Of a DNA stretch of 64,000 bases, positions 28,042 to 36,984 are shown piece after piece. The stretch's first letter is position 1; every line of letters starts with the position of its first letter. Below the pieces are notes generated by a model, which had not been told where the DNA came from, did not search any database, and saw only the letters and a program-made list of their open reading frames with translations. Position numbers and translations under genes: made by a program. The DNA comes from Flavobacterium chryseum (lineage in GTDB: Bacteria; Bacteroidota; Bacteroidia; Flavobacteriales; Flavobacteriaceae), in contig NZ_SNWW01000004.1 in NCBI RefSeq assembly GCF_004362015.1, forward strand, positions 374,136 through 438,135, written 5' to 3'.

Positions 28042-28569
28042 TTATTTGATAGTTTCAACTACGTTTCCGCAAGTTAACATCGAAGAGCCGTAATACGGAT
28101 TTTTAACTGCTTTTTCTTTGCTTAACCAATCAGCATCAGCCATTGGGCAATATTGTTTGTAAACAGCTTCAGTCGATTTCGAAACTTTAATTAAATCGTA
28201 AGTATTTTTTGAAAGTGATTTAAAAGTCTCACGTTGTTTTTTAAGATCTGTAGTTGCTGAAATGCTTTTAGCATCAGCCGTTAATTTCTTTACAACTTTC
28301 ATCCAAACATTGTGTTCGTCACTTTTTAGTTTGTCCATTTTAACGGCAGTAATGGCAGTTAATAAGTCTTTAGCTTTCGCCGAAGTTAACTTCGAATCAC
28401 TTTTAATTAAAGCATCCTTTACAACAAAATAAGCATCATATACTGTTTGTAACTGACTTGAATAAGCTTCAATTCCAGATGTTTTACTTTTAGTTGTATT
28501 TGCCTGAATAAAATTTGCAGAGAATAATAAAGTAATTATGACTGCTATAGTTGCTATTGAATTTTTCAT
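28042..28569 (-). CDS. DUF3347 domain-containing periplasmic protein
   Basis: 175 residues with a signal peptide ending near FIQAN. The body is a helical DUF3347 domain (about 35-145), and the C-terminus carries YCPMADADWLSKEKAVKNPYYG, with a Cys near 148 and a second Cys in MLTCGNV. DUF3347 is often attached to or encoded beside CusB-type efflux adaptors, and the Met/Cys tail is a plausible Cu(I) site. The first gene of a minus-strand run with the AraC sensor. Confidence 0.85.
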   Translation of the reverse strand: MKNSIATIAVIITLLFSANFIQANTTKSKTSGIEAYSSQLQTVYDAYFVVKDALIKSDSKLTSAKAKDLLTAITAVKMDKLKSDEHNVWMKVVKKLTADAKSISATTDLKKQRETFKSLSKNTYDLIKVSKSTEAVYKQYCPMADADWLSKEKAVKNPYYGSSMLTCGNVVETIK

Positions 28570-28723
28570 TTTATATAGTTTTGATAGAGAATTACTATTT
28601 CTCTAAATTAAATATTTAATTTTTTTTATCGGATATTAATCTCGCAAAGTAGCAGAGATACAAAGGGTAATATTTTTTCTTAGAGCCTTTTACAAAACAG
28701 AATTATGGCTGTCAGAAATAGGA

Positions 28724-29110
28724 TTATTTTATTTTTGGTGGTAACCAAATAGAAGTAAAACCGTCAGAAATACTAGCGGTTTTGTGATATGAGATAGATT
28801 TCTCAGGAGAGAAATTAAATAGATCATTATTGAATTCGAATTCGTTTAAGGCAATCAGACTAAATTGTAAAGCTGTTGTAGTACAACTCGAATGATCACA
28901 CTTTCCGCTGCAGCCGTGTTGATCTTTTTTAGAATCATGACTTTTTTCGCAACAATTATTTTGACAGGTATGTGAAATTTCTTTTTGAGAAGATAATTTC
29001 TTTTCGCTAGAAATTTTTTCAGAAGCTCTTCCGCATGCATAACCCGAATTGGTCATCAAAAAGAAGCCAAGAGTTAAAAAGAAAAATAATATGTGGAATT
29101 TTTTTGGCAA
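28724..29110 (-). CDS. Cys/His-rich exported protein of unknown function
   Basis: 128 residues. Signal peptide ending NSGYA, with a Cys just after, then a charged linker and a dense cluster TCQNNCCEKSHDSKKDQHGC followed by SGKCDHSSC (about 48-75), and a Cys-free tail. The cluster could bind a metal ion with thiols and imidazoles. No family recognised. Encoded upstream of the DUF3347-AraC genes in the same direction, 154 bases apart, so a metal role is inferred from context only. Confidence 0.7.
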   Translation of the reverse strand: MPKKFHILFFFLTLGFFLMTNSGYACGRASEKISSEKKLSSQKEISHTCQNNCCEKSHDSKKDQHGCSGKCDHSSCTTTALQFSLIALNEFEFNNDLFNFSPEKSISYHKTASISDGFTSIWLPPKIK

Positions 29111-29180
29111 TGAAATTGTTTTTGAAATACAAATTTAGAGATTTTTTTTAAGAGCCGCTATTTATTTAAGATTTCAAATG

Positions 29181-30014
29181 TTATGTTTTTTTGAAATCAG
29201 TCGGCTTCATGTGTTTTCGTTTTTTAAAATAATTTGATAAATGGCTTTCATCGGTAAAACCAAATTCATAAGCAATTTGCTTAATGGGCAATTGATTGTT
29301 ATGAATTCGTTTTTCTATTAAAGTAGTTCTTAAATTATGAATATAATCACGATAGCCAATCGCAAAAGTTCTTTTAAAATAAGCACTAAAATACGTTTCT
29401 GCAATATTAAAATGGTTTGCTATAACCTTAATCTGCACCAATTTGGGCTGATAAATATTCTGGTGAATATAAGTAGCAATTTGTTCGTTGTCTATATGAG
29501 TCGATTTCATTTGCAAATTCATGCATCGAATCGTTTCTTTTATTAATCCGAAAATTGAAAGAATTTGATAAAAAACAATTGGTGAGCTCGAAACATCAGT
29601 TTTACAATTATAAGCAGATATGTTTTCGATTGTGTTTTTTAAAATAGTTTTACACGGATCATCAAATTTTAAAATCGTTTCTTTTAATAATTTGTTACGC
29701 ATAAAATCTTCCGGCGTATTCAAAAGTAAATCATCACAAAAAAGATTTTTTTTCGAATCGAAATAATTGTCTGTAAACTTAATATAAACAAATCGGGTGC
29801 TTTTTTTGATGTCAAAATAATGTTCATCTTCCGGAGAAATAACAAACAAATCACCCGTTTTATACGGAAGTAAGTTGTTGTTTAGATGATGAATTCCGCT
29901 TCCCTTTTTGATATAAATAATTTCATAATAAGTATGTGTGTGCGGAACATGAGGAAATACCTCATCTTCAAATTCATGAATGATTAGTTTTTCAAACTGA
30001 TTAAATTTTGGCAT
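29181..30014 (-). CDS. AraC family transcriptional regulator with cupin N-terminus
   Basis: 277 residues. An N-terminal cupin (about 10-110) has HEFEDEVFPHVPHTHTYYEIIY and the GDLFVISPEDEHYFD strand. A C-terminal AraC double HTH lies at about 180-277 (IKVIANHFNIAETYFSAYFKRTF then PIKQIAYEFGFTDESHLSNYFKKR). Divergent from an MFS exporter gene with 102 bases between, so it probably controls it in response to a small molecule. Confidence 0.9.
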   Translation of the reverse strand: MPKFNQFEKLIIHEFEDEVFPHVPHTHTYYEIIYIKKGSGIHHLNNNLLPYKTGDLFVISPEDEHYFDIKKSTRFVYIKFTDNYFDSKKNLFCDDLLLNTPEDFMRNKLLKETILKFDDPCKTILKNTIENISAYNCKTDVSSSPIVFYQILSIFGLIKETIRCMNLQMKSTHIDNEQIATYIHQNIYQPKLVQIKVIANHFNIAETYFSAYFKRTFAIGYRDYIHNLRTTLIEKRIHNNQLPIKQIAYEFGFTDESHLSNYFKKRKHMKPTDFKKT

Positions 30015-30072
30015 AACATAAATTTACAAGTTTATGTCGCAAATGTACAACTAAATTTATGTAAAATGATGT

Positions 30073-30080
30073 TAAATTTG
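30073..30080 (+). promoter_or_regulatory. TAnnTTTG -7 element upstream of the MFS gene
   Basis: TAAATTTG matches the Bacteroidota -7 consensus, 37 bases before the MFS start. There is no good TTG element upstream, consistent with activation by the divergently encoded AraC protein. Confidence 0.5.
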
Positions 30081-30116
30081 CATCATAGAAAGTCTATTCC
30101 TTTCTTGTAAAAACAA

Positions 30117-31283
30117 ATGAAAAAAAGTCTTATTGCACTCTCATTAGGAGGATTAACAATCGGAATAACCGAATTTGTAATGATGGGTTTATTGCCTGAT
30201 ATTGCTTCAGACATGAAAGTTACCATTCCTGTTGCAGGATATTTAATTTCGTCTTACGCTTTAGGTGTTGTTATTGGTGCACCTTTATTGGTAATCCTTG
30301 GGAGAAATTTCGCTCCAAAAAAAATGCTTTTAATTTTAGCTTTGATGTTAACGGTTTTTAATGCTCTCTCGATCATCGCGCCAAACTATAATTTTTTATT
30401 CGCTTCCAGATTTCTTTCCGGATTGCCGCACGGCGCCTTTTTTGGAGTTGGGGCAGTAGTGGCCAGTCGTTTGGCGGATAAAGGTAAAGAAGCTCAGGCA
30501 ATTGCCATTATGTTTTCTGGATTAACGTTAGCAAATCTTATTGGGGTGCCCATTGGTACTTACATAGGACATCATTTTATATGGCGTTATACTTTTATAC
30601 TTATTGCAATTGTTGGTTCGTTAACACTTTTGTTTATCTATTTATGGATGCCGAATTTAGAAAAAAGCGGAAATGTAAATATGAAAACACAATTAAAGTT
30701 CTTCCAACAAATAGATGCGTGGTTAATCATCGGAATTACGGCAATTGGTTTTGGTGGATTGTTTGCCTGGATTAGTTACATCGCGCCTTTATTAATAAAC
30801 GTTTCGAGATTTTCTGCAGAAGATGTTTCGTATATATTAATCCTTGCCGGATTTGGAATGGTTGTCGGGAATTTTGCCGGAGGAAAACTGGCAGATAAAT
30901 TTTCTCCAGCACCTACCACATTAGCCTTATTATTTGTAATGGCTATCGATTTAATTTTGGTTTACTTTTTCTCTAACAATCAATATGCATCATTATTTCT
31001 AACATTTCTAACAGGTTGTATTTCGTTTTCGGTTATTGCTCCAATTCAGATGTTAATGATTAAAACAGCTAAAGGTGCAGAAATGATCGCATCAGCTTCG
31101 CTTCAGGGAAGTTTTAATATTGGTAATGCACTCGGAGCTTTTCTTGGCGGATTACCACTTGTGGCCGGATACAGTTATGCTTCTCCAAACCTTATAGGAG
31201 TTGGTATGTCAATTATCGGAATGATTATTACATTGGTTTTAATACAGCGACGTAAAACTTCATTAGAATTGCAAAGCGCATAA
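30117..31283 (+). CDS. MFS transporter of the DHA1 (AraJ/YdhP-like) family
   Basis: 388 residues, about 12 transmembrane helices. GGLTIGITEFVMMGLLPDIASD at the N-terminus and GRNFAPKKMLLILALMLTVFN (the motif A loop) fit DHA1 drug or sugar exporters. FLSGLPHGAFFGVGAVVASRLAD is the TM4 signature of this subgroup. Probably a proton-driven exporter; substrate unknown. Divergent from an AraC gene and followed by a strong terminator. Confidence 0.9.
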   Translation: MKKSLIALSLGGLTIGITEFVMMGLLPDIASDMKVTIPVAGYLISSYALGVVIGAPLLVILGRNFAPKKMLLILALMLTVFNALSIIAPNYNFLFASRFLSGLPHGAFFGVGAVVASRLADKGKEAQAIAIMFSGLTLANLIGVPIGTYIGHHFIWRYTFILIAIVGSLTLLFIYLWMPNLEKSGNVNMKTQLKFFQQIDAWLIIGITAIGFGGLFAWISYIAPLLINVSRFSAEDVSYILILAGFGMVVGNFAGGKLADKFSPAPTTLALLFVMAIDLILVYFFSNNQYASLFLTFLTGCISFSVIAPIQMLMIKTAKGAEMIASASLQGSFNIGNALGAFLGGLPLVAGYSYASPNLIGVGMSIIGMIITLVLIQRRKTSLELQSA

Positions 31284-31304
31284 ATTAACTTTTACTCAAA
31301 TTGC

Positions 31305-31339
31305 AAACCCTTAAACTATTGTTGTTTAAGGGTTTTTTT
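31305..31339 (+). terminator. Intrinsic terminator after the MFS gene
   Basis: 12-bp perfect arms AAACCCTTAAAC (31305-31316) and GTTTAAGGGTTT (31324-31335), then a T-tract. Confidence 0.92.
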
Positions 31340-31515
31340 GTGCTTTTTTTAATTCTTTTCTAAAAATTATTGACACTAATTTTCTACTTGTAAGTAATGG
31401 TATCAGAATTTTTTAAGTTAGAATTTTTAGAATTTTATTTTTTCATTTAATTCTTCTCTCTGCGAAAAATTTTAAGTGTGATTTTTACACCTGATAATTC
31501 AACAATAATTCTTCT

Positions 31516-31529
31516 TGTAATCGATTGTT
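31516..31529. promoter_or_regulatory. Second, imperfect copy of the SusC operator palindrome
   Basis: TGTAATCGATTGTT shares the palindromic core AATCGATT and the left half with the perfect site at 31701-31714, but the right arm has drifted. It is 185 bases upstream of that site. Confidence 0.5.
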
Positions 31530-31692
31530 TTTTTAATGAATACACAACAAATCTTTAATTAATAAAAATATATTTAATATTTTTTATGGATTAAAATTAC
31601 ACATGTCATATAAAAAATGCCTTTTAATTTTGATATGTAATTTTATTTAGGAAATTTTTATGAATTTTAATTTTTTATATAAAAAAAATATC

Positions 31693-31714
31693 TATGTTTG
31701 TGTAATCGATTACA
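31693..31714 (+). promoter_or_regulatory. SusC promoter -7 element with overlapping perfect operator TGTAATCGATTACA
   Basis: TATGTTTG (31693-31700) matches TAnnTTTG. The next 14 bases (31701-31714) form a perfect palindrome with the CG-centred core usual for LacI-family operators. A repressor there would cover the transcription start. The leader to the SusC start would be about 165 nt. The rest of the 591-base gap (31284-31874) holds only a terminator and AT-rich sequence. Confidence 0.65.
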
Positions 31715-31874
31715 TGAAGATTTTCCTAAGAAAAAATTAATGTACGAATATGATGTTTGAATCTAAAAAGTAGAGCATTTATTATCAAATCGAGTTTCCA
31801 AAAAACATAAAAAATTTACGCATACAAAAAAACACTTAAACTAAAAAAACAATTAATAACTTAAAGAGTAAACT

Positions 31875-34800
31875 ATGAATTTTAAAGATTTATTTACTAA
31901 AAAAACGAATCATTACCTCGCATTTGTTTTCTTGTTATGCTTATTGATGAGCAATCAAGTAAGCGCACAAAATGTGACACTCGAAGGTACTGTAAAAGAT
32001 GCCTCAGGTTTAGGTCTTCCTGGTGTTAATATATTAGAGAAGGGTACGAAAAATGCAGCTTCATCAGATTTTGACGGACGTTATAAAATTAAACTGAGCA
32101 ATCCTAAGGCAGTATTAAGTTTTTCTTTTATAGGTTTTAAAACCAAAGAAGTATCGGTTGATGGAAAAACAAAACTTGATGTTTCAATGTCTGAAGATTC
32201 TAATAGCTTAAATGAAGTTGTAGTGATTGGATATGGAACCTCAAAGAAATCTGATTTAACAGGAGCAGTTTCTACTATTTCCGGTAACGATTTGAAAAAA
32301 GTGCCAGTAGCAAATGTTGCTGAAGCACTAACAGGTCGAATTGCAGGTGTACAGGTAACTTCATCAGAAGGTTCTCCGGATGCAGATATCAGAATTAGAG
32401 TTCGTGGAGGCGGTTCTCTTACTCAGGATTCCTCACCTTTAATTATTGTAGATGGATTTCCGATAAATAGTATGAATGATATTTCTTCATCTGATATTGA
32501 TTCCATGACTGTTTTAAAAGATGCTGCTTCAACTGCAATATACGGATCACGTGGTGCAAACGGGGTAATTCTTATTACAACAAAACGTGGAAAAGATGGT
32601 AAAGTAGCTGTAAACTTTAATATGTTTTACGGTATGAAAACGATGGCAAATCAAATTGATGTTTTGTCGCCTGAAGATTACACTAAGTGGCAATACGAAT
32701 ATGCTTTACTTTCTCAAACAGGAACAAAAGTAGCTTCAAATCCAACCTCTTACACTAAGTATTTTGGAAACTGGGAAGATCAGGATATGTACAAAGGATT
32801 AAAGGGAGATGATTGGCAAAAGCAGATTTTCGGACGTACAGGAGAGGTGCAAAGTCGCGATTTAGGAATTAGAGGCGGAAGTGATAAGATTAATTATAAT
32901 TTTAATTATGCTCATTATGATGAAAAGGCAATTATGATAGGTTCAAATTATAAAAGAAATAACCTTTCTCTTGCTTTAAACAGTAAAATAAGTGATAAGA
33001 TTGATGTTGGTTTTACTGTTCGTTATTCAGATACTGAGATTGATGGGGGAGGCGTAAATGAACAAAATGAAAAATCTTCTTCAGATTCACGTATGCGTAC
33101 AATTGTTGGTTATGCCCCGATTCCGGTATCAGGTCTGACTTCTGAAGATGTTTCAGGAGATGGTTCAGATGTATTGATAAATCCTTTGAGATCAATTTAT
33201 GATAATAATCGCCAGCAATTTCGCAAGAACTTTAATATGTTAGGAAGTTTTGGATGGGAGATTGTAGATAATTTAAAATTGAAAGTAGATTTAGGTGTGG
33301 ATAATTTTAACACTTTAGATTATCGTTTTTACGGACGTAGTACTTATTATGTAGCTAATGCTCCGATTGGTATATTACAAGGTAAGCCGGCAATGATTAT
33401 GTCAGACGGTAAGGATAAACGTTTTAGAAATGCTAATACCTTAAATTATGATTTCAAAAACATAATGGGTGAAAACCATCACTTGACAGCTCTTCTTGGA
33501 CAAGAAAGCATTACATATACTTCAAGTACCTTAACTAATACGATTCATGGATATCCTAACTTTTTTGATTTTGATAAAGCAAAAACATTAACAACACAAG
33601 GAACTCCACAATCAGTAGATAATAATTACAGCCCTGAAGATAAGTTATTGTCCTTTTTCGGACGTGCAAATTATGATTACAAAAATCGTTACATATTATC
33701 AGCTACATTTCGTGCAGATGGTTCAAGTAAATTTTCAGAAGATAATCGTTGGGGATATTTCCCGGCATTTGCAGCAGGATGGAAAATTTCTGAAGAAAGC
33801 TTCCTGAAAGGTACAAGCTGGATAGATCTTTTAAAAGTAAGAGCTAGTTATGGTGAAGCAGGAAATAATAATATACCTGTTGGGCAGCAAATTCAAATTT
33901 TTCAATCTACACCAACAACATGGATCAATGGAGTTACCAGTGTTTGGGCACCTTCGAAAACAATGCCTAATCCTGAGTTGAAATGGGAAACGACAGTAAC
34001 TCAAAATGTTGGTTTAGATTTTGGATTTTTCAAAAATCGCTTAAGTGGTAATTTTGATGTGTATAAAAATATTACGAGTGATTTGTTAATTAATTTTCCA
34101 GTTCCGGGTTCAGGATACGATTATCAATACCGTAACATGGGTGAAACACAAAACACAGGTTTTGAGGCCACTATAAATGTTGTAGCTATTGAAAAAGCCA
34201 AATACGGATTGAATTTTTCATTCAATATGGGAATAAACAAAAACCGTATTAACTCATTAGGTGTTATGAATAATTTCGGACAGGCTACTGGTTGGGCTTC
34301 TTCACAAATTGGAGATGATTATTTGATAGAGGTTGGTTCTTCTCTAGGAACTATGTATGGCTATAAAAATGATGGAAGATATGAAGTTTCTGACTTTGAT
34401 TATGCTGCAGGAAAATATACTTTAAAAAGTGGAGTAATTAGTACTGCTACTACTTTAGTTGGAGATGGAAGTTCTCTTAAACCAGGAGATATGAAATTGA
34501 AAGATGTTAATGGAGATGGTAAAGTAGATTTAAATGACAAAACAGTTATTGGTAATGTTAATCCTAAAAGTTCTGGTGGTTTTGTTATTAACGGAAATGC
34601 TTATGGGTTCGATTTAATGGCAGCTTTTAACTGGAGTATTGGTAATGAAGTATATAATGCTGATAAAATTGAATTTTCAACAGCTACTGCTTCAGGACAG
34701 TATAAAAACTTAAATTCAACTATGGCTGACGGAAAGAGATGGACGAATTTGGATCCCGCTTCAGGTCAATTAGTAACAGATCCAGATGCATTAGCAGCTC

Positions 34801-35117
34801 TTAATGCCAATACAACGATGTGGTCTCCGTATATGAGAAGTGCTATATTTACTGATTGGGCAGTTGAAGATGCATCATTCTTAAGATTGAATACCTTAAC
34901 ATTAGGATATACAGCCCCTGAAATGTTTACGTCTAAAATTGGAGTTTCTAAATTGAGATTCTATCTGACAGCAAGCAATGTTTTTGTTTGGACAAACTAT
35001 ACGGGTTCTGATCCGGAAGTTTCAACGAGAAGAAAAAATCCACTAACGCCTGGGGTTGATTCAAGTCCTTATCCAAGAAGCAGACAAATGGTTTTTGGGA
35101 TGAATCTTAATTTCTAA
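31875..35117 (+). CDS. SusC/RagA family TonB-linked outer membrane protein
   Basis: 1080 residues. A signal peptide ends VSAQ. A carboxypeptidase-regulatory-like domain (about 35-110) has GTVKDASGLGLPGVNI. The linker carries LNEVVVIGYGTSKKSDLTGA, the TonB-box-like SusC signature. The plug includes RIRVRGGGSLTQDSSPLIIVDGFP and AIYGSRGANGVILITTKRG. A beta-barrel follows to the terminal NLNF. Imports oligosaccharides across the outer membrane with its SusD partner, which follows 17 bases later. Confidence 0.95.
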   Translation: MNFKDLFTKKTNHYLAFVFLLCLLMSNQVSAQNVTLEGTVKDASGLGLPGVNILEKGTKNAASSDFDGRYKIKLSNPKAVLSFSFIGFKTKEVSVDGKTKLDVSMSEDSNSLNEVVVIGYGTSKKSDLTGAVSTISGNDLKKVPVANVAEALTGRIAGVQVTSSEGSPDADIRIRVRGGGSLTQDSSPLIIVDGFPINSMNDISSSDIDSMTVLKDAASTAIYGSRGANGVILITTKRGKDGKVAVNFNMFYGMKTMANQIDVLSPEDYTKWQYEYALLSQTGTKVASNPTSYTKYFGNWEDQDMYKGLKGDDWQKQIFGRTGEVQSRDLGIRGGSDKINYNFNYAHYDEKAIMIGSNYKRNNLSLALNSKISDKIDVGFTVRYSDTEIDGGGVNEQNEKSSSDSRMRTIVGYAPIPVSGLTSEDVSGDGSDVLINPLRSIYDNNRQQFRKNFNMLGSFGWEIVDNLKLKVDLGVDNFNTLDYRFYGRSTYYVANAPIGILQGKPAMIMSDGKDKRFRNANTLNYDFKNIMGENHHLTALLGQESITYTSSTLTNTIHGYPNFFDFDKAKTLTTQGTPQSVDNNYSPEDKLLSFFGRANYDYKNRYILSATFRADGSSKFSEDNRWGYFPAFAAGWKISEESFLKGTSWIDLLKVRASYGEAGNNNIPVGQQIQIFQSTPTTWINGVTSVWAPSKTMPNPELKWETTVTQNVGLDFGFFKNRLSGNFDVYKNITSDLLINFPVPGSGYDYQYRNMGETQNTGFEATINVVAIEKAKYGLNFSFNMGINKNRINSLGVMNNFGQATGWASSQIGDDYLIEVGSSLGTMYGYKNDGRYEVSDFDYAAGKYTLKSGVISTATTLVGDGSSLKPGDMKLKDVNGDGKVDLNDKTVIGNVNPKSSGGFVINGNAYGFDLMAAFNWSIGNEVYNADKIEFSTATASGQYKNLNSTMADGKRWTNLDPASGQLVTDPDALAALNANTTMWSPYMRSAIFTDWAVEDASFLRLNTLTLGYTAPEMFTSKIGVSKLRFYLTASNVFVWTNYTGSDPEVSTRRKNPLTPGVDSSPYPRSRQMVFGMNLNF

Positions 35118-35134
35118 TTTTAAATTATCACAAA

Positions 35135-36949
35135 ATGAAACATAAAATAATAATAGCAGGATTGATAATTTCAAGTTTATTTAATTCTTGCCAGCAATTT
35201 GAAGACGATTATTTAGACACATCTGCACCATCAACTTTAGATCCGTCTTTGATTTTCTCTGCAGCTGAACTTGCAAAAGGAGCTGTTGATGGAATTAAAG
35301 TACCATTTGCCGAGACGAACTCTTACAGAGGAAGATTTTTACCCTATTATGGATTAAATACAGATTCAGAGTGGTATAACGCTTCTCAGACAGCAGGGGA
35401 TAAAGCAGATTTGTGTGTTTATGATGCAAAACCGGGAAATACCGAGATGAACAATACCACTAATGCTTACGCGATGATGTATTCCGGTATTGAACGTGCT
35501 AATGTTTGTATTAAAGGTATACGTCAATATGGAAATCCTTTACCGGGAACAGAAATGGGTCAGTTATTAGGAGAAGCTTTGACACTAAGAGCTATTTACT
35601 ATGCTGATTTAGTTAAAGCATGGGGAGAGGTTCCGGCTCGTTTTGAACCAATTACAACTGCAACTTTATATTTGCCTAAATCAAGCAGAGATGTTATTTA
35701 CAAACAATTAATTGCAGATTTAGGAGAAGCATCAACATTGGTAGCTTGGCCTAACGAAACTGCTTTTACAAGTACTGTAGAGCACGTAAATAAAGCTTTT
35801 GTAAAAGCATTTAGAGCACGTTTGGCTTTGGCGGCAAGTGGCTATCAACAGTATCCTGACGCAGTAAGAAGAAGCAATGATCCTGAACTTTCAGTGGCTA
35901 ATATGTATGCATTGGCATTAAAAGAATGTCGTGAAGTGATTCAAAGTGGTTCTGCTCATTTAGAAACTACTTTCGAGGGACTATGGAGAAAATACAATCA
36001 GGAAAATACTACTGCTGGTGGAGAATCTCTTTGGGAACTTCCTTTTGCTGATGGCCGTGGCCGTATGTTATTTACGTTTGCAGTAAAGCATACGTCTATT
36101 AGTGATCAATTTCAGGCTAATGGAGCCAATCGTGGTGGTGTAGCAGGTCCTTTACCATTTGTTTTTTACGACTATGATCAGACAGACTTACGTAGAGATG
36201 TTACTTGTGTGCCTTACAAATGGGGTACTGCTGTAGCAGCCTCTCCATATCCTATTGCTAAGCAAGAGTTGGGAACATTAGATACATGGTATTTTGGTAA
36301 ATACCGTTACGAATGGATGACACGCAGAGTTACTTCAGATAATGATGATGGAGTTAATAAAATGTACATGCGTTATGCTGAGGTACTTCTTATCGCTGCT
36401 GAAACAGCAAATGAATTAGAAGGGCCTGGTGCAGCAATGCCGTATCTAAAAGAAATTCGAAGAAGATCATTTCCTGTAGCAGTTCAGACTGAAAAAGTAG
36501 AGAACTATGTAAACGCTTTAAGTAGTAAAGAAGCAATGTTTAATGCTATTGTTGAAGAAAATAAATATGAGTTTACCGGAGAAATGGAGCGTAAACAAGC
36601 ACTTATTCGTTGGAATTTGCTTAAAACAAAACTAGATCAGGCAAAACAAAAAATGGCAGATTTAGCTGCCCGCTCAGGCGCATATGCTGATGTACCAACA
36701 ACTTTGTACTACAAGTATAAAGCGGATAATGTAAGTTTAGATATCTATGGACTAAATAGAGGAGAAACAACAAATCCGGGAGTAACGTATTCATCTATTA
36801 CCTGGACATGGACTGGAACAGCTGCAGATGCGAAAATTGCATCGCTATATAAACCAGGCGTTAATCCTGATGAAAGACAATTCTGGCCAATATGGCAAGT
36901 GTTTATTGATGGAAGTAATGGACAATTAAAAAATGATTATGGTTATTAA
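35135..36949 (+). CDS. SusD/RagB family nutrient-binding lipoprotein
   Basis: 604 residues. The lipoprotein signal ends SLFNSC, lipidated at Cys19. The N-terminal LDPS/AELAKGAVDG region and LLGEALTLRAIYYADLVKAWGEVP are SusD hallmarks. YMRYAEVLLIAAETANE marks the TPR-like helices, and the C-terminus has WPIWQVF. It caps the SusC barrel and binds glycan at the surface. Forms an operon with SusC and the next gene. Confidence 0.94.
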   Translation: MKHKIIIAGLIISSLFNSCQQFEDDYLDTSAPSTLDPSLIFSAAELAKGAVDGIKVPFAETNSYRGRFLPYYGLNTDSEWYNASQTAGDKADLCVYDAKPGNTEMNNTTNAYAMMYSGIERANVCIKGIRQYGNPLPGTEMGQLLGEALTLRAIYYADLVKAWGEVPARFEPITTATLYLPKSSRDVIYKQLIADLGEASTLVAWPNETAFTSTVEHVNKAFVKAFRARLALAASGYQQYPDAVRRSNDPELSVANMYALALKECREVIQSGSAHLETTFEGLWRKYNQENTTAGGESLWELPFADGRGRMLFTFAVKHTSISDQFQANGANRGGVAGPLPFVFYDYDQTDLRRDVTCVPYKWGTAVAASPYPIAKQELGTLDTWYFGKYRYEWMTRRVTSDNDDGVNKMYMRYAEVLLIAAETANELEGPGAAMPYLKEIRRRSFPVAVQTEKVENYVNALSSKEAMFNAIVEENKYEFTGEMERKQALIRWNLLKTKLDQAKQKMADLAARSGAYADVPTTLYYKYKADNVSLDIYGLNRGETTNPGVTYSSITWTWTGTAADAKIASLYKPGVNPDERQFWPIWQVFIDGSNGQLKNDYGY

Positions 36950-36984
36950 AATCTTTAGAAATTAATAATAAATTTTAAGTTATT

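Noticed and set aside
28620..28690. TCGCAAAGTAGCAGAGATACAAAG as another CGCAAAG palindrome
   Set aside because: Only one arm resembles the repeat; no reverse complement within 150 bp.
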